NCBI GenBank assembly: GCA_036365455.1
Contig: JAWQUS010000030.1
Location: forward strand, 4,960,001 to 5,024,000
Direction: 5' to 3'
Length of the DNA: 64,000 nt
Source of the DNA: Macrosoma leucophasiata
Taxonomy: Eukaryota; Arthropoda; Insecta; Lepidoptera; Hedylidae
The notes under the pieces were generated by a model that made no database searches, was not told the origin of the DNA, and saw only the letters and a program-made list of their open reading frames with translations. The position numbers were made by a program, and so were the translations under genes. Of this stretch, positions 1 through 11,692 are shown piece by piece (the stretch's first letter is position 1; every line of letters starts with the position of its first letter).

Positions 1-336
1 CTTGCTTTCGCCCGCAACTTCGTCGCATGGATTCTAAACTTTTATACTTCTTTTACTCGTTTTTACCAATATACAGCAGAAGAGTTTGTTTGTTTGAACG
101 CGTTAATATCAAGAACTTCTGGATCGATTTGAAAAATTCTTATGGTGTAAGATAGTCCCTTTATCTAGATAGGCTATAGTATAATATATAACATCACGCT
201 ACGCGGATGAAGTCCAGAAGTTCTTGAGATTAACGCGTTCAAACAAACAAACTCTTCGGCTGTATATTGGTAAAAACTAGTAAAAAGAAGTATAAAAGTT
301 TAGAATCCATGCGACGAAGTTGCGGGCGAAAGCAAG
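1..336. repeat. Helitron-like foldback (inverted repeat), left edge cut by window
   Basis: The first 127 bases recur almost perfectly as their reverse complement at about 212-336, leaving an 80-base spacer. Each arm carries the block GTTTGTTTGTTTGAACGCG and a CGCCCGCAACTTCGTCGC end. The same blocks occur in the Helitron-like copies near 5.6 and 63.7 kb. I read this as two oppositely oriented copies, or one folded-back copy, of that family. The left arm begins at base 1, so the element may extend out of the window. Confidence 0.75.
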
Positions 337-1950
337 TATGTTTATAAATCACCCGTATATTTAATTGCCAAAAAACCCTTCAATTGTAACATTGAAATAA
401 CTATCCAAAACATTTGAACGAATATTTAACATCGTGTAATATCATCGCCGAACAAAAGTCAATGTAAAAGTCTAGACTTTTTAATTTTCCTATCGGTACG
501 TCTCGAGGCATCGATAGATCAGATTCTTTTCATTAGTGTTTCCCGCACATGTGAGCTTTGATGTAGACCTCGTTACTGCGATGGTAAGAGCATTACGGAT
601 GCGGGATATCGTATTTTTTTTACCATTCACTGCATTTGGTACTCTTTGAGGAGTGCTATTCAATATTTTAATTCTGGGACATTCGTTGTAATTATATTTG
701 ATTTCGTTCGGTTCGTTTTTTAATTCGAAGATATGAGATACCTACTCAGACTTTTTAAATAAGATTGATACTCATGCTTTTTGTGACATGTCTGCACTTT
801 ATTCAAATTGTCTAAAGACGAAATGGAGATTTGAAAGGAGATCCGCCACTTTGTATGGGACATTGGTACATAATTGTACAAGAATAAAACTTTTACGTCT
901 TCAGACATTAGTTCATATACTACTATTTAAAACATATTTGACTTCGTTGACGAATTGAGTTCGTGAGATATAGCAATTTAAAAAATGTATGAATGAAGTC
1001 ATTTTTCCGCCATATTTTTTTTATTTTCATACTAATAGGCGCTAATTTAAAATTGATGGTGTATAAATTGCTAGAAGAAAGTGACTTTTACAACAAATAA
1101 TCACGCTTGAATCCACAAATACACATGAATGCTTCTAAATAGCATTTCACTGTACATCGAGCACTTTTTTGGCAAACTCCAGTCTACTTTTGCAGATTAT
1201 AATAAATTGTTTACAGAAAAACTAACAAACACAAGATCAACTGACTTGAACAGAAACCTCTAGCACTACCTACGTAATACAAATCGCAATAGCACTCGAA
1301 ATCCGTTTCAACAAGCACAAAAACAAGCCAGTAGTCAAAAACAAAGAGTATACAAATACTACGTCAAAAACACAGAGAAGTCACAGAACGGCAACAATAT
1401 CCAACCAAACGAGCAGTAGCAAATGAATGACGTCAAACGTCAATCATCAATGACGTGACAGACATGAGGTGACATATCAAAGCGTCAAAAAGGGATGTGC
1501 CAGCATAGGCGGCTGTCACAAAATATCGATATTTAAGAATATCGATTCATTGATCGAATGGGTCACTTAGGCTTTTGTGTTGATTTTAAAACCTAAATGA
1601 ATGTATTTCAATAAGTCTTCATCTGATTGTTGGCACCTTAAAATGAAATCTAACGTGTACTTTCACTTATTTTTCTATTTATTATGTAACAGATTTTTTT
1701 TTTAATATGATTAATCGATACTTTCTCATACAATAATTATATCCTACGCCATTACATCGTTGCGTTCCTTTCTACGCCATCAGAAATATCAAAAGTACAG
1801 ATTTTTCAAAAACTGTTTTAAATACTTTTCCGGTGTGTTTCAGTCTAATATTATACTGAAAAAATTACAGCTTTATGCGCACAAATTTTATGTAAAGTGT
1901 TTGTTCATGTACAATCTATGTACCATTTTGGCTGATCCCCTTTGGCATTT
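337..1950. other. AT-rich intergenic stretch, no gene seen
   Basis: No frame here resembles a known protein. The notable content is a cluster of TGACG motifs at 1428-1458, with one perfect TGACGTCA at 1428-1435, and a palindromic ATATCGATAT-type patch near 1525. Confidence 0.6.
1428..1458. promoter_or_regulatory. CRE-like motif cluster
   Basis: TGACGTCA at 1428-1435 is a perfect palindromic CRE (the bZIP/CREB site). It is followed by AACGTCAA and by TGACGTGA at 1451-1458. No nearby gene is visible, so any regulatory role is speculative. Confidence 0.3.
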
Positions 1951-1956
1951 AATGTG

Positions 1957-2265
1957 ACGCAACGTAACTTCACGCCTGTAATCCCCGAAGAGGTAGGCAG
2001 GGGCAAATGCATGCATACAAGCATACATGGCTACAAGCATACATACCTTCGATTCGCCAGTTATGTTTTGGCCCATATAACAGGTGGCGAGCCTGTTGAC
2101 ATCTTCGGGCAAATTACTGAACTGCGAGGTACTAGAAATTTAAAGAAAATGGGGATATTTATATAGAACCTGAGAAAAAGGATTTTACATCTACATCTCT
2201 GATAGGCTCCGACCTGGGGATCAAACCCAGGACCCCAGCGTAGTAGCTTTACCAGTAGAATAAAT
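1957..2265 (-). mobile_element. tRNA-derived SINE, family B, copy 1
   Basis: Read on the minus strand, the 5' head contains a tRNA-like B box (CTGGGTTTGATCCCC), then a body with TTATCTCTG-like and TGTTACATGGG-like blocks, ending in CTTCGGGGATTACAGGCGTG and AAGTTACGTT. The same order is seen in five other copies here. The head is degenerate and the A box is weak. It lies about 150 bases from a second copy in the same orientation. Confidence 0.75.
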
Positions 2266-2409
2266 TGGCATTTAAAGCTTAATTACCGCCAAAAATGTTG
2301 ACGTGCAAATAACGAATGCGAAAAGTTTCTTTAATTAGAGGTTTTAAGTTTTAATATGTTGATGAGTGAAACAAAAAGATATATTATAATTTATTACTTA
2401 CATGACACA

Positions 2410-2702
2410 AAAAAAAAAAAACGTAACTTCACGCCTGTAATCCCCGAAGGGGTAGGCAGAGGTAAATGCATGCATTCAAGCATACATGCAAACACCCACG
2501 ATTCGCCGGTTACGTTTTGGCCCATGTAACAGGTGGCGAGCCTGTTGACATCTCCGGGCACATTACCAAATTTTGACGTACTGGGAAATTTCCAGAAAAT
2601 GGAAAAATCCCAATAGAACCAGAGATAAAGGCTTTTTCACCATTATCTCTGATAACCCCCTATCCGGGAATCGAGCCCAGGACCTCAGCGTAGTAGTAGT
2701 AT
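2410..2702 (-). mobile_element. tRNA-derived SINE, family B, copy 2
   Basis: This copy runs on the minus strand, with its A-rich tail seen as the run of A bases at about 2409-2420 on the plus strand. The GATTACAGGCGTGAAGTTACG end is intact, but the head stops shortly after the GTCCTGGGCTCGATTCCCGG B-box region. The tRNA A-box half is therefore truncated. Confidence 0.8.
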
Positions 2703-3126
2703 GATACAAAACATAACAAATATACCTAGTACACTAAGTAATAGCACTAGCACTTATAATTGTGTTTTAATTTAATGCTTTTATTCATGTTTTGTACTAA
2801 AACTTAATACACCAATCTCATAAATGAAAATATAAGATATTATACGCCACAATAATTAACACGAACCTATTAAAATGTAAAAAATACAATGAAGTCAGAA
2901 TAAGGTCAAGCTTGATGGTATTGGTGCCGCCGTATAACCTAATTTATCTATTGCAAAATCTGTAGGTTGGTTCAATGGGGTTCAAGATATACTGGCCCAT
3001 TTTTCGGGACAGAGGCAGAAGATTGTTGGCAACAGAGACAGTGTATTTGCATTGAGAGCCCTGATTTTATTAAGATACCTGTAAATCCTCCACAAAAAAG
3101 AAACTTAGCATTTATTTCTTTTGTAA

Positions 3127-3343
3127 AAAAAATAAAAATAAATAAAATACGCTTACACTCACAGCCTCACAGTAGGTATAAACCTGTGTCGTGGGTTCCG
3201 TTGTACACATACAACACATACACAAACACCCAGACCCGAAACAAATATCTGTTGGCCATACAAACATTTGTCCCGGTGCGGGGATCGAACCCGCGACCCT
3301 TCGAATCAAACGGTCATCTCACACCGCTGGACTAACCGGGCCG
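3127..3343 (-). mobile_element. tRNA-derived SINE, family C, copy 1
   Basis: The minus strand begins with GGCCCGGTTAGTCCAGCGG, a good polymerase III A box. It continues to a T arm with a perfect 5-bp stem (GCGGG/CCCGC) around TTCGATC, which is the B box. The body follows with GGGTCTGGGTGTTTGTGTA and CACGACACAGGTTTATACC, then an A/T-rich tail. The acceptor stem is nearly intact (CCCGGT/ACCGGG). This is a SINE head rather than a functional tRNA gene. Confidence 0.85.
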
Positions 3344-3446
3344 TCAATATAGGTTGTAATATAGTTTGTAATATAGGTACACATGTTACAACTTTTGTGG
3401 ATTGGAAATAAATGAGCTTTATTATTATTATTATTTACCTGTTAGT

Positions 3447-3590
3447 TCACGATCCGGTTCTGGCGGTGTGTGACAACCGCTTGATAGGGAATTTGCAGGT
3501 TCGATTCCCGCACCAGGACAAATATTCATTAGGTCTACAGTTTGGTTTCTGATCCGAGTGCTTATGTATTTGTTATGTCATGTGTTTATT
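3447..3590 (+). mobile_element. tRNA-derived SINE, family C-related, diverged
   Basis: It has a head similar to family C (GATCCGGTTCTGGCGGTG) and the B box GGTTCGATTCCCGCACCAGG, followed by a shortened body with GGTTTCTGATCCGAGTGC. It ends before the usual ACGACACAGG block, so it is either a diverged subfamily or a 3'-truncated copy. Confidence 0.65.
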
Positions 3591-3646
3591 ATCACATCCA
3601 CGTTTCACATTCGTTCACAACCACCATACTCTAGTGTGAGTTCGTA

Positions 3647-3908
3647 GCGGCATACAAGGATGCAGTTCACATTGATGTTAATTGATGACTGCAGCCAATA
3701 GATACTAACACAAAGACCAGAGGTCAAAATTTTGATGCGTTGCCACTCCTGAGACCTTAGTTGTTTTGTCTCTGTGATTACGGGGCCATACATTACCATC
3801 TAACCGGAACACGATAGTGCTGAACACTACCATTTGGCGGCAGATAGATTAGGTACTGCGGTGGTTCTTACGCCCCCGAGCTCCTACACTGGGACTCTAC
3901 CACCAGTA
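3647..3908 (-). mobile_element. Metulj-type SINE, older subfamily
   Basis: It reads from the head at about 3908 (ACTGGTGGTAGAGTCCC) down to GTGAACTGCATCC at 3650. It carries the variant middle block GTAATCACAGAGACAAAAC instead of the more common CCGGCACAGAGGCATAACAC. It also has GCCAAATGGTAGTGTTCAGC. The A-tail end is lost. Confidence 0.8.
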
Positions 3909-4096
3909 AAAAAATAAGAAGACTTTAACTCGTTTAGCTGTGATTTATATTGTGATAAGACATATATAATTAAGTGTATATTGTATCTGATTCTAAAAAT
4001 AGCCTTAACTATCAAAGTACTAATTAATATTCGTTATATTCCTCAATAATTGAAGGCGTGTGCAAAGGAGACTGGTGAAATTTGGCCCAGCAATAT

Positions 4097-4315
4097 ACTG
4101 GTGGTAGAGCTCCAGTAACGGAGCTCGCGGGCGTAGGCACCTCTGCAATACCTAATTTACTTTCCGCTAAATGGTAGTGTTAGAGCAGAGGCATAACACC
4201 TAATGCCTCAGGAGTAGCAGCGCATCTTCATTTTGACCTCTGGTCATTGTGTGGGTGGCGATAGGCTGCAGTCATCACTTAACATCAATGTGAACTTTAA
4301 TTACATAAAAAAAAA
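4097..4315 (+). mobile_element. Metulj-type SINE with internal deletion
   Basis: The head ACTGGTGGTAGAGCTCCAGT and the tail (ATTACAT plus A run) are present. The middle is missing between GGTAGTGTT and GAGCAGAGGCATAACAC, so the CACTATCGTGTTCCGGTCAGG part is gone. Compared with full copies of about 290 bases this one is about 70 bases short. Confidence 0.85.
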
Positions 4316-4509
4316 TAATAGCGCGGACAGGGATGAAAGCTAACCTAGCAAAAATAATCTTTAATTATTTCTTCCTACGTTTGTGAGTTTTTATTCATAG
4401 GAAATATACACAAACTATAACTCCTGTTCTTCAAACCCACAGGAATCGAAATACGCGGATAGAAAAAGTTCAATGGTAAATTGATAAACTGTTGTTGTTC
4501 ACTAATAGA

Positions 4510-4694
4510 TATTATTATCTGTCTGTCTGTCTGTTTGTTCCTTCTAATCTCGGGAATGGTTGGACCGATTTTGACGGGACCTTCACTGGTAGATAGCTTA
4601 TGTAATGAGGCTACTTTTATACTAGACGACTTCGTCCGGGTAGGTACAGAACAATCATAAATTCTCAAGCGGACGAAGTCGCGGGCACAGCTAG
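4510..4694 (+). mobile_element. Helitron-like element, 3' end CTAG|T
   Basis: It contains a short GTCT microsatellite, then GGACCGATTTTGACGGGACC, and ends GCGGACGAAGTCGCGGGCACAGCTAG followed by T. A CTAG terminus before a T host base agrees with non-autonomous Helitrons described in Lepidoptera. A partial second GACTTCGTCCGGGTAGG block lies inside. No Rep/helicase coding is present. Confidence 0.6.
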
Positions 4695-5497
4695 TCTATT
4701 AATAAATCAACAAACCATACCAATAAATCTCTAATACGTTAACCTACGATAAACAAATACAGAACCAAAAAGCAAACCACAAATCCTAATAAAAACCAAA
4801 CAAATCGAGATCTGGCTTGCAAATAGAACAAACGAATGCGCAAATAAAGCCAGATGCACCCCACACACTCATACTTATTCCAACCTAACCTGCTTGGGCT
4901 CATTCAATTTTCTAACCCATTTACGTCTGAGACGAACTCCGAAAAAAGTATGAATTATTCTACATTCCCGAGTATCCCCAACCGTAGATTTTCCACGATA
5001 TAATTTCATAAGCAGAGCGCAATGCGTGTGTTCGTTTTGCCCCATTTTCCCTTTTGAATTGATTAGGTCGGTTGCATATCGAGTTGTGAATGGAGTTTGG
5101 TGTTTTTACGTTTTTTTTTATATCGTTATCGGTTGCGATGAATTAGTTTTCCATTCGTTTTGAGAATATTGGATTTGAATTGAATTTGAATGCAACTCGT
5201 TGATATTAAGATTTACCTTATTGTAATTTATATAAAATGCGTTGAGTAGGAGACGGGATGTGCATTAATTATTATTTTATTCCGCACTTTATTCTATACT
5301 TTCGATTACTGCAGCTCCATTGAAAGAATACATGGGTTTAGTATCGTTTATACTAATTTAAAATATAACAACATACACTTTTTCTGTAAAACTACACGCT
5401 TTATAGTGTTCATAGTGTGTGATATTACATTTATTAACCGATTTCAAAAACAGGAGGAGGTTCTCAATTCGTCCGGATCTTTTATTTTATTATTATT
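4695..5497. other. Intergenic, no gene or clear repeat
   Basis: This is an AT-rich stretch with no credible coding frame and no copy of the repeat families listed here. Confidence 0.5.
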
Positions 5498-5660
5498 ACT
5501 AGCTGTGTCCACGACTTCGTCCGCGTAGCGTGATGATACATAGCTTATAATTTCCCTTGCCTTCCTCGATTAATGGATTATCTTACACTAAAATAACTGT
5601 TTAAATCGGTTTAGTACTTTCTGAGATTAGCGCGTTCAAACAAGCAAACAAACTTTATGT
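5498..5660 (-). mobile_element. Helitron-like element, reverse orientation
   Basis: On the minus strand it begins near 5660 with GTTTGTTTGCTTGTTTGAACG, passes AGTGTAAGATAATCCATTAATCG-like sequence, and ends GCGGACGAAGTCGTGGACAC then AGCTAGT at 5498. This is the same family as the copies at the left edge and at 63.7 kb. Confidence 0.65.
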
Positions 5661-6600
5661 TATTAGTAAAGATAATAACGATATTACAATTTTATTATTA
5701 GCTCTTAGTACTAACATCTTTAGCCATCAATATCGTGGATGTTAGGATTTTGTAAATGTCAATCTCGGTATTTGAAAATATCAGTCTACGTTGTGGCTTT
5801 GTGGCGGCTATTATAACCATTATAACGAACACCTATATTATATTCCATTTAAATACCTTTATCGTGAAAGATTAAGCAACTTAATGTTTTAAGCGAAACG
5901 CCCAAAAATTAATTCAAATTCGCCAAGCTGTAATAAAACAGAAATATATTATTCATGCGACTGTATATCACTCGGAGGGGGACCCGTATTAAGTTTAGCT
6001 AGGCCTGCTTAATGATCCAATTCCCGTCATGTTCAGGAAAGGGTTTACCCCCTAAAAAACTTGAAACAAACGCCGCAAAAACCGAAGACGTTCTCTCTAT
6101 CGCACCCCACAGGGGGAATCCCCCTTAAGGAGGCCCCGTGAATAATTATAAAAGAAATAAGATAGACACTGACTTCGCCGCGTCAGCTCTTAGATGAATA
6201 ATAATGGATTTTTGCTTAGATGTGTACCAGCCTTTATGAGCCGTTATAAACCTTTATGAGCAGAAATATTGTTGCAAATAAACAGGTTATTAAAGTTAGT
6301 TTTTATGATGGTTTACTATGTTGGTGGTTATCGAGTTGATTTGATTTTATTTTGTGGTTAACCCGTCTTAATCTGTTTAAATGATTTATTTATCTTTCAT
6401 GTATACATACTGAGAATGTAGAGTGAATAGGAAGGTTTTAAGAGTAGCACCGGAAAATATTTGCGTTATTCGATTTTTTTTTTTTTGTCTTCTCTTAAGA
6501 TTTTCAAATATTATAATGGTGGGAAACAATTTTGAGTGTAGATTGTATGAAATCCTATTTGCGGATTTACTTGCGTATACTACTACTCCCAACTTCTACT
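5661..6600. other. Intergenic, local GC-rich patch
   Basis: It is mostly AT-rich. A GC-richer patch with runs of C and G (GGAGGGGGACCCG near 5975, CCCCACAGGGGGAATCCCCC near 6107) stands out but has no recognised role. Near 6560 there is GCGGATTTACTTGCGTATAC, which resembles the reversed PLE end seen at 43.6 and 52.4 kb. Confidence 0.45.
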
Positions 6601-6639
6601 AGGATTTTGTTCTGTCAGAGCTATTTAAGACCAGGCTGA

Positions 6640-6775
6640 ACATAGTCGAATTAGTCTGCCCGTGACCACGGTAGCTGGAAAGCGACCAAAACGTCGGGTA
6701 AGAGAAGAAGTTGGGTAATCGTAAATCCCAAATCTGATGTCTACAATGTACGAAGCTCGCCAAAACCAGCGAAAA
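6640..6775 (+). mobile_element. Penelope-like element terminal fragment
   Basis: TCTGCCCGTGACCACGGTAG followed by CTGGAAAGCGACCAAAACGTCGGG matches the block found directly downstream of the PLE GIY-YIG fragment at 43.56 kb. It continues with GTACGAAGCTCGCC and CAGCGAAAACGTT, also seen near 52.55 kb. No coding part is left here. The CTG(G/A)AAA...GAAACGTC string resembles a decayed hammerhead ribozyme core of the kind known in PLE terminal repeats. Confidence 0.55.
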
Positions 6776-8159
6776 CGTTAATTGAGTGTAGCTTTTAGAA
6801 ATCTACACAAAACTGGACATCAAATTGCCGTCCTGAGCCTCAAGATGTTTTGCCTCAGTGATAGTTATTACAGGGTTATATTATAAAATATGTTTTGCTC
6901 ACTACTCACGGAGACATAACAAAACATTTATATGAAAAATAACAAAAGCAAGTACATTTAAAAGGAAGCCAAGAATGTAGTGAAGCGAAACCAATAAACA
7001 CCAGCTCGATACAGAACAGTGCAGTGCAGGAAAAGTAATCACGGACCAACTTAACTTTGTTTGGCGCTGTCGTACCTGGCACAGAGGTTCGAAACACAAT
7101 CTCTTACGGAACAAAACATTATATGAAGTGCATTTGTTTTTTAGGAACGATAGTAAAATCATTAGAAATCTATCAAAATTTGCGAAGTCTCGTTGACATT
7201 TATCTCAAGCTTCATCAGGTGATCTTCAACTACAATGTCCAATGCATACGATAAATTGATTTGAAATGAAAATTGTGCTTGAACAAGGTGAATATAAAAT
7301 AAAATATACATATAAAGAGGTACTTATCCTTAAAATGTATCGTTACATCTACTTTTAAATGTCCTTTCAGAATTTTCAGTTCAAGCTAGGTCTACTACTT
7401 TCTTCGGCAATTTTCAGCATCCAAAATAAAAAAATATTTCGTTTTTCGTTGGTCTATAAGGACATTATAACATTGGTAGGTTACAAGCTACCTACAAATG
7501 ACTTTCTTTCATAGAATGGTTTATAATCGATGTTCAAGTTTTACTTTATTTATGAATATGCTTTGTGCCTGAAAAGCTAAATATTGATTTAGAGTTGAGT
7601 GTTTTTTTTCTATATCTCATCATCATCATCATCATCAATTTGGTCATCATTGTTAAAACTTAATTATAATGCCTATAAGTGTCTGAAATACTGATAATAA
7701 ATCTTGACTAAAGTAACACGGATTGTTATACAATACAATAATAGAGAATTAAAATATCAAATATTTTTTTTTTATAAACAGGTCTAGTCTAATTTTATCT
7801 ACAAGTTGAACCACTGTGCAGTCACGTTAAAGCTGAGCTCGTAGCAAGTCGGGGTAGAGAGAGCAAGCTTAGCGTCTCGTAAATTGATTACGTATAAAAT
7901 TGTTCCACGATAAGTCCTGCATAAAATGCACGTGCCTAACGTCTCAATATAAGCCAAAACGTAGTTGAATTATAATTTTGTCATTGAAATGAATCTATCA
8001 AATGTTATTGTTCAGACCCACGAAAAAAGATGTAACCAATACATTAGAAAGATTAGACAAACGGACCAACAGAAATATCTTTTATATTACTAAACTGTTA
8101 AAAAATCATGCATTTTACATTAAATTTACATTGAAGATAAGTAAAATCAAATCAAAATC
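6776..8159. other. Intergenic; (ATC)n microsatellite at 7618-7637
   Basis: No convincing coding frame is present. Near 7618 there is a short CATCATCATCAT run ending in AATTTGG. The rest is AT-rich without members of the families annotated here. Confidence 0.5.
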
Positions 8160-8164
8160 AAATC

Positions 8165-8315
8165 TATTGGTCCATTCCCTGCTCCGGGACAAATGTTTGT
8201 ATGGCCTACATATTTGTTTCGGGTCTGGGTGTTTGTGTATGTATTGTATGTGTACAACGGCACCCACGACACAGGTTTATACCTACTGTAGGGCTGTGAG
8301 TGTAAGCGTTTTTTT
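8165..8315 (+). mobile_element. tRNA-derived SINE, family C, head-truncated
   Basis: The tRNA A box and most of the B box are missing. The copy starts at about GCTCCGGGACAAATGTTTGT and keeps the body GGGTCTGGGTGTTTGTGTA and ACGACACAGGTTTATACC plus a T-rich tail at 8310-8322. Confidence 0.75.
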
Positions 8316-8322
8316 TTTTTTG

Positions 8323-9950
8323 TTTTTCGAGTTGATCTACAAAAACACATTTGCATTACACAGCTACACGTTGTTCTCTTGACCCAACGTTCGAAAAGAC
8401 ATATAATCACTATCAATCGAGTAGAGTAAGAGCCATATTCATTTCGACATAACAAGGTCGTAACAGGCATTTACGTAGTAAATAAAAATCATTCTTGGGG
8501 TACATTGGGGAAGCGCAGGTAAGCTCGCATAAACTGATTACCTGTAAATTTGTTAGACGATGGCAACTACTTAATGCACCTCGATGCGACGAAGTGAGTT
8601 GAATCTAATTTACACATGGTGTTTTATGGTATGATTTTTACTTAGTTTTTTAAAATGTGCATGTAGGTTTTAATGTTTGGAGACGAGGACATAGGAATAC
8701 AGAAAAAATATGGCCTTTGTATGTTTTCAACAACCTACAAACGAATAAAATAAATAGGCCATATCTCAGTGTTTAATAAGTATGTTTTTATTTTTAAGAT
8801 TCCATACCTCGAAGGGAAAAAACAATTTTGTCGTCCGTCCATCCGTCCGGACTACGTAACGCGTAGAGGTATTAAGCTGAAATGAATATCAATACTCACT
8901 CAGGTCTACTGTCGTCGTAGTCTGGTTTCGTGTATCATAGATCAGTTGGTAAGAGTGTCTTGTTAAATAAATGTAAGTATAAGAAGATAATAATCTTGAA
9001 AACCCGAATCAAATATTGATTTTGAAATAAATGAGGAACACAGACATCATCTGATTATTTTCAATCATCAGGCCAGACATGTCAACAACATAAAAACGTA
9101 TCTTTAAAAATATGCGTAAAAACCAAATTTTCATAGTGTTTCAGATTACCATAAAACTCTTTGAGAACAGGACGTGATTTAAAAATTCCGTTGCCAAAAA
9201 AATGAAACAAAAACAAACCCGGGTACGCCCACATGGAGTATAATTAAAGAGTTAAAATGAATATTTAAATATCGCAAAGGGTGCACTCAACGGCACAATG
9301 ACATTCGGTGCGTCCAAATCTAGAAAGATACGTTCCCGTATTTTTGGAAGTCAAGTTCCGAGTTGTTGGTACACTGAGAGATAACATGAGAATATTAATT
9401 AATTAAATCAAATGTTTGCAAAAAACACAAAAACTACTGCATGGAATGATATGCAGTTTTCACCAATAGATAGAATGATTCTTGAGGAAGGTTGATGTAT
9501 ATAATTTGTTAAAGGATTTGTGTAAGTTGGTTGGTATATAACGATAAATGTTGAAGGTGTCGGAAAAAAATAAGCCGCTGCTGTAACCTTTTGAGATATA
9601 ACAGACAATGTATGGTGGTATATTTTCTCTTTGGTAGATCTACAAAAAAGTCTGCTATGTCGTATACCTATCTTTTTCGGATAGCTTATTATAAAAATTA
9701 TTACTTAAAAAAAACGATAACTTACAATACGATAATTGAAAGCTATTAAGATCAATACGGAATCGACTCTTATCAATTTAAATCCTTTTGTTACCTTAAG
9801 CATTTGATGCACATTATTTTAATGTACTATGATTACTTACTACTGTAATCAAAATTAATATCTCAGAAGTTTACACGAGAAAAAAGTGCGCATAAAAATA
9901 AATTTAAATCAAACGATTTGTTCACAACAACGACGACAGTATCCGAATGT
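8323..9950. other. Intergenic; diverged repeat near 8740-8960
   Basis: No gene is seen. The block around 8800 (CCATACCTCGAAGGG, then GTCGTCCGTCCATCCGTCC) resembles the GTCCGTCCATATG block near 57.88 kb. Both probably descend from one old repeat. The remainder has no recognised content. Confidence 0.4.
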
Positions 9951-9959
9951 TTTTTTTTT

Positions 9960-10125
9960 TCGTTCGGCAATGGCTTTAGCATTTGTTGTGACCATGGCAG
10001 AACGACGTTTGCCGGGTAAGCTTGCTCACACCTATGATGGGATTCACTTGGTGTTTTTTTTATTTTTAGTAAGGCTAAGACTTTAACATTTATTGTATGG
10101 CAGAACGAGTCCGGGTCAACTAATT
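9960..10125. repeat. Two diverged Helitron-like 3' end fragments
   Basis: GGCAGAACGACGTTTGCCGGGT at about 9997-10018 and GGCAGAACGAGTCCGGGTCAAC at 10099-10120 are near copies of each other. They resemble the GCCGGGTCAGCTAGT terminus at 50.69 kb. The terminal CTAG is degraded in both. Confidence 0.4.
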
Positions 10126-10278
10126 ATTACTTAAATAAAGCCCTCCGAGGTTATTTTATGCTTAACCCATTAAAACCATATCCTTATATCTTTTTTCGTG
10201 AAAAATATAAGGCAATTTTTTATTTTGTATTCATAAATTATCAAAATGTGTTACAGTACCTATCCAACAACAAACATT

Positions 10279-10485
10279 GCACATCGACCTCAGGAAGATG
10301 TCGGCTTATTTCGGATCTGTAGAGCGTTATCTCTTTCGTACCTTACCTATTTGAAGTTTGTCGACGATTTTGATCAAGTTTTGACCAATACCGGAATACG
10401 GATGCTTACGTAAGCAGTGTGCAGCAGAGATAACGCTCTATAAAGCCGAACTAGCCGATTGTCACTTTCATAGGCTCGATGTGCA
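10279..10485. mobile_element. MITE family J, complete copy with long imperfect TIRs
   Basis: The left end GCACATCGACCTCAGGAAG and the right end (reverse complement GCACATCGAGCCTATGAAAG) begin roughly 60-base imperfect inverted repeats. Both run to TAGAGCGTTATCTCT. A related copy lies at 13.07-13.22 kb. No coding capacity is present. The target-site duplication is not clear. Confidence 0.7.
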
Positions 10486-10489
10486 TTAT

Positions 10490-10900
10490 TTCTTGATGAG
10501 TACTGTGCTCATATTGCATTCAATTTCATATTTTTAGCCTCAGTACAACCAAAACCTAACCGCCGGCGGGACAAGTCAAAGATACAGATACACGTCGCAA
10601 GGGGCAGCAACGTTTGCCAAAAATTATAATTTTAATTGCGACCCCCACGGCCCCGCTCGCCCCCAGCGTACACATAGATATACGTCAAGTCCTCACTCAA
10701 TCTCATTCCGAGATTGGGTGGAATTGATTGAATATGCAATAATTTCTTTTGTTACATTTAATATTATTAACGTGTTTGGTAATTCAATGTTATGAGTTGC
10801 TATGAAAGTTTTTTTGTATTGTTTTATCTATGTAACAGTAACTTTGAACAACATACCAAGAAGAAGAAAAGTCTTAAATGACTTTTCTTATGCTTGAAAT
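10490..10900. other. Intergenic with GC-rich patch
   Basis: The stretch 10558-10680 is GC-rich for this window (CCGCCGGCGGGAC, CGACCCCCACGGCCCCG). I see no coding frame or repeat match in it. Confidence 0.4.
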
Positions 10901-10906
10901 CAGTTA

Positions 10907-11080
10907 GGCTTACTGGTGGCTAAGTGGTTGAGGGGTAAGACATCAATGCATTATACCTAACGCTTACCACTTAGGTACCTACTTTCCGCTAACTGGTAGT
11001 GTTCAGCTAGTGCTTATCGTATTTTGGCCAGATGGTAATGTACGGCCCTGTAATTTCCGACACAGAGGCTTAACTTACAA
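10907..11080 (+). mobile_element. Metulj-type SINE, rearranged partial copy
   Basis: It begins TTACTGGTGG but then carries foreign sequence (CTAAGTGGTTGAGGGG). It rejoins the SINE at CTTTCCGCTAACTGGTAGTG and continues to TTTCCGACACAGAGGC, where it stops. It is therefore a chimeric or gap-filled copy. Confidence 0.65.
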
Positions 11081-11130
11081 TTAATAAATAACCGTAAATT
11101 GAAATCTCTTTTTTTTTCGTAGATATTTAT

Positions 11131-11417
11131 TTTATTTGTTATGGAAGTGGCAAAGAAGACTGCAGTTCACATTGATGTTAAGTGATGACTGCAGCCTATA
11201 GATTCCTACACAAAGACTAAGGTCAAAATGCAGATGTGTTACCACTCCTGAGGCCTAAGGTGTTATGCCTCTGTGCCGGAAATTACAGGGCCGTACATTA
11301 CCACCTGACTGGAACACGATAAGCACTAGCTGAACACTACCATTTAGCGGAAAGTATATAGGTAATGCGGCGGTGCCTACGCCAGCGAGCTCCGACACTG
11401 GAGCTCTACCACCAGTA
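11131..11417 (-). mobile_element. Metulj-type SINE, near full length
   Basis: The head is at 11417 (ACTGGTGGTAGAGCTCCAGT) and the tail near 11137 (CCACTTCCATAACAAATAAA). The diagnostic blocks CACTACCATTTAGCGG (reversed) and CTGCAGCCTATAG are intact. The GCATGCTTG block is shortened to CTTCTTTGCC by a small deletion. Confidence 0.88.
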
Positions 11418-11484
11418 AATGTCATGTGGATTCGTTTTTTTGCAAACACCGTTGATCATATTTTCCAATGAGACTTAACTTCAT

Positions 11485-11692
11485 CACCATCATCATCATT
11501 TCAGCTGAAAAACGTCCACTGCTGGACCAAAGCCTCCCCTTAAGGGGGTATATGCCATAATGGCCAAGCTTGGCATGCGGATTGGCGATCGCAGAGGCGG
11601 TAGTTTTATCGCAGGACATTGCTGCCCAACTTGCTCATTGCACTTACTGTTTGACTGCCATTTTCAGTTGTCTGACTGCAGACTTTATATTA
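11485..11692 (+). repeat. Repeat family G (TCAGCTGAAAAACGTCCACTG)
   Basis: An (ATC)n tract precedes TTTCAGCTGAAAAACGTCCA and CTGCTGGACCAAAGCCTCCC. Then come ATAATGGCCAAGCTTGGCAT, a cytosine-poor middle, and GACTGACTGCA-like sequence. Related copies are at 25.99, 51.69, 56.39 and 59.88 kb. This looks like a widespread lepidopteran non-coding repeat associated with a CAT microsatellite. Confidence 0.6.

Noticed and set aside
3605..3799. 64-residue minus-strand frame
   Set aside because: It lies wholly inside a Metulj SINE; similar spurious frames appear in other copies.
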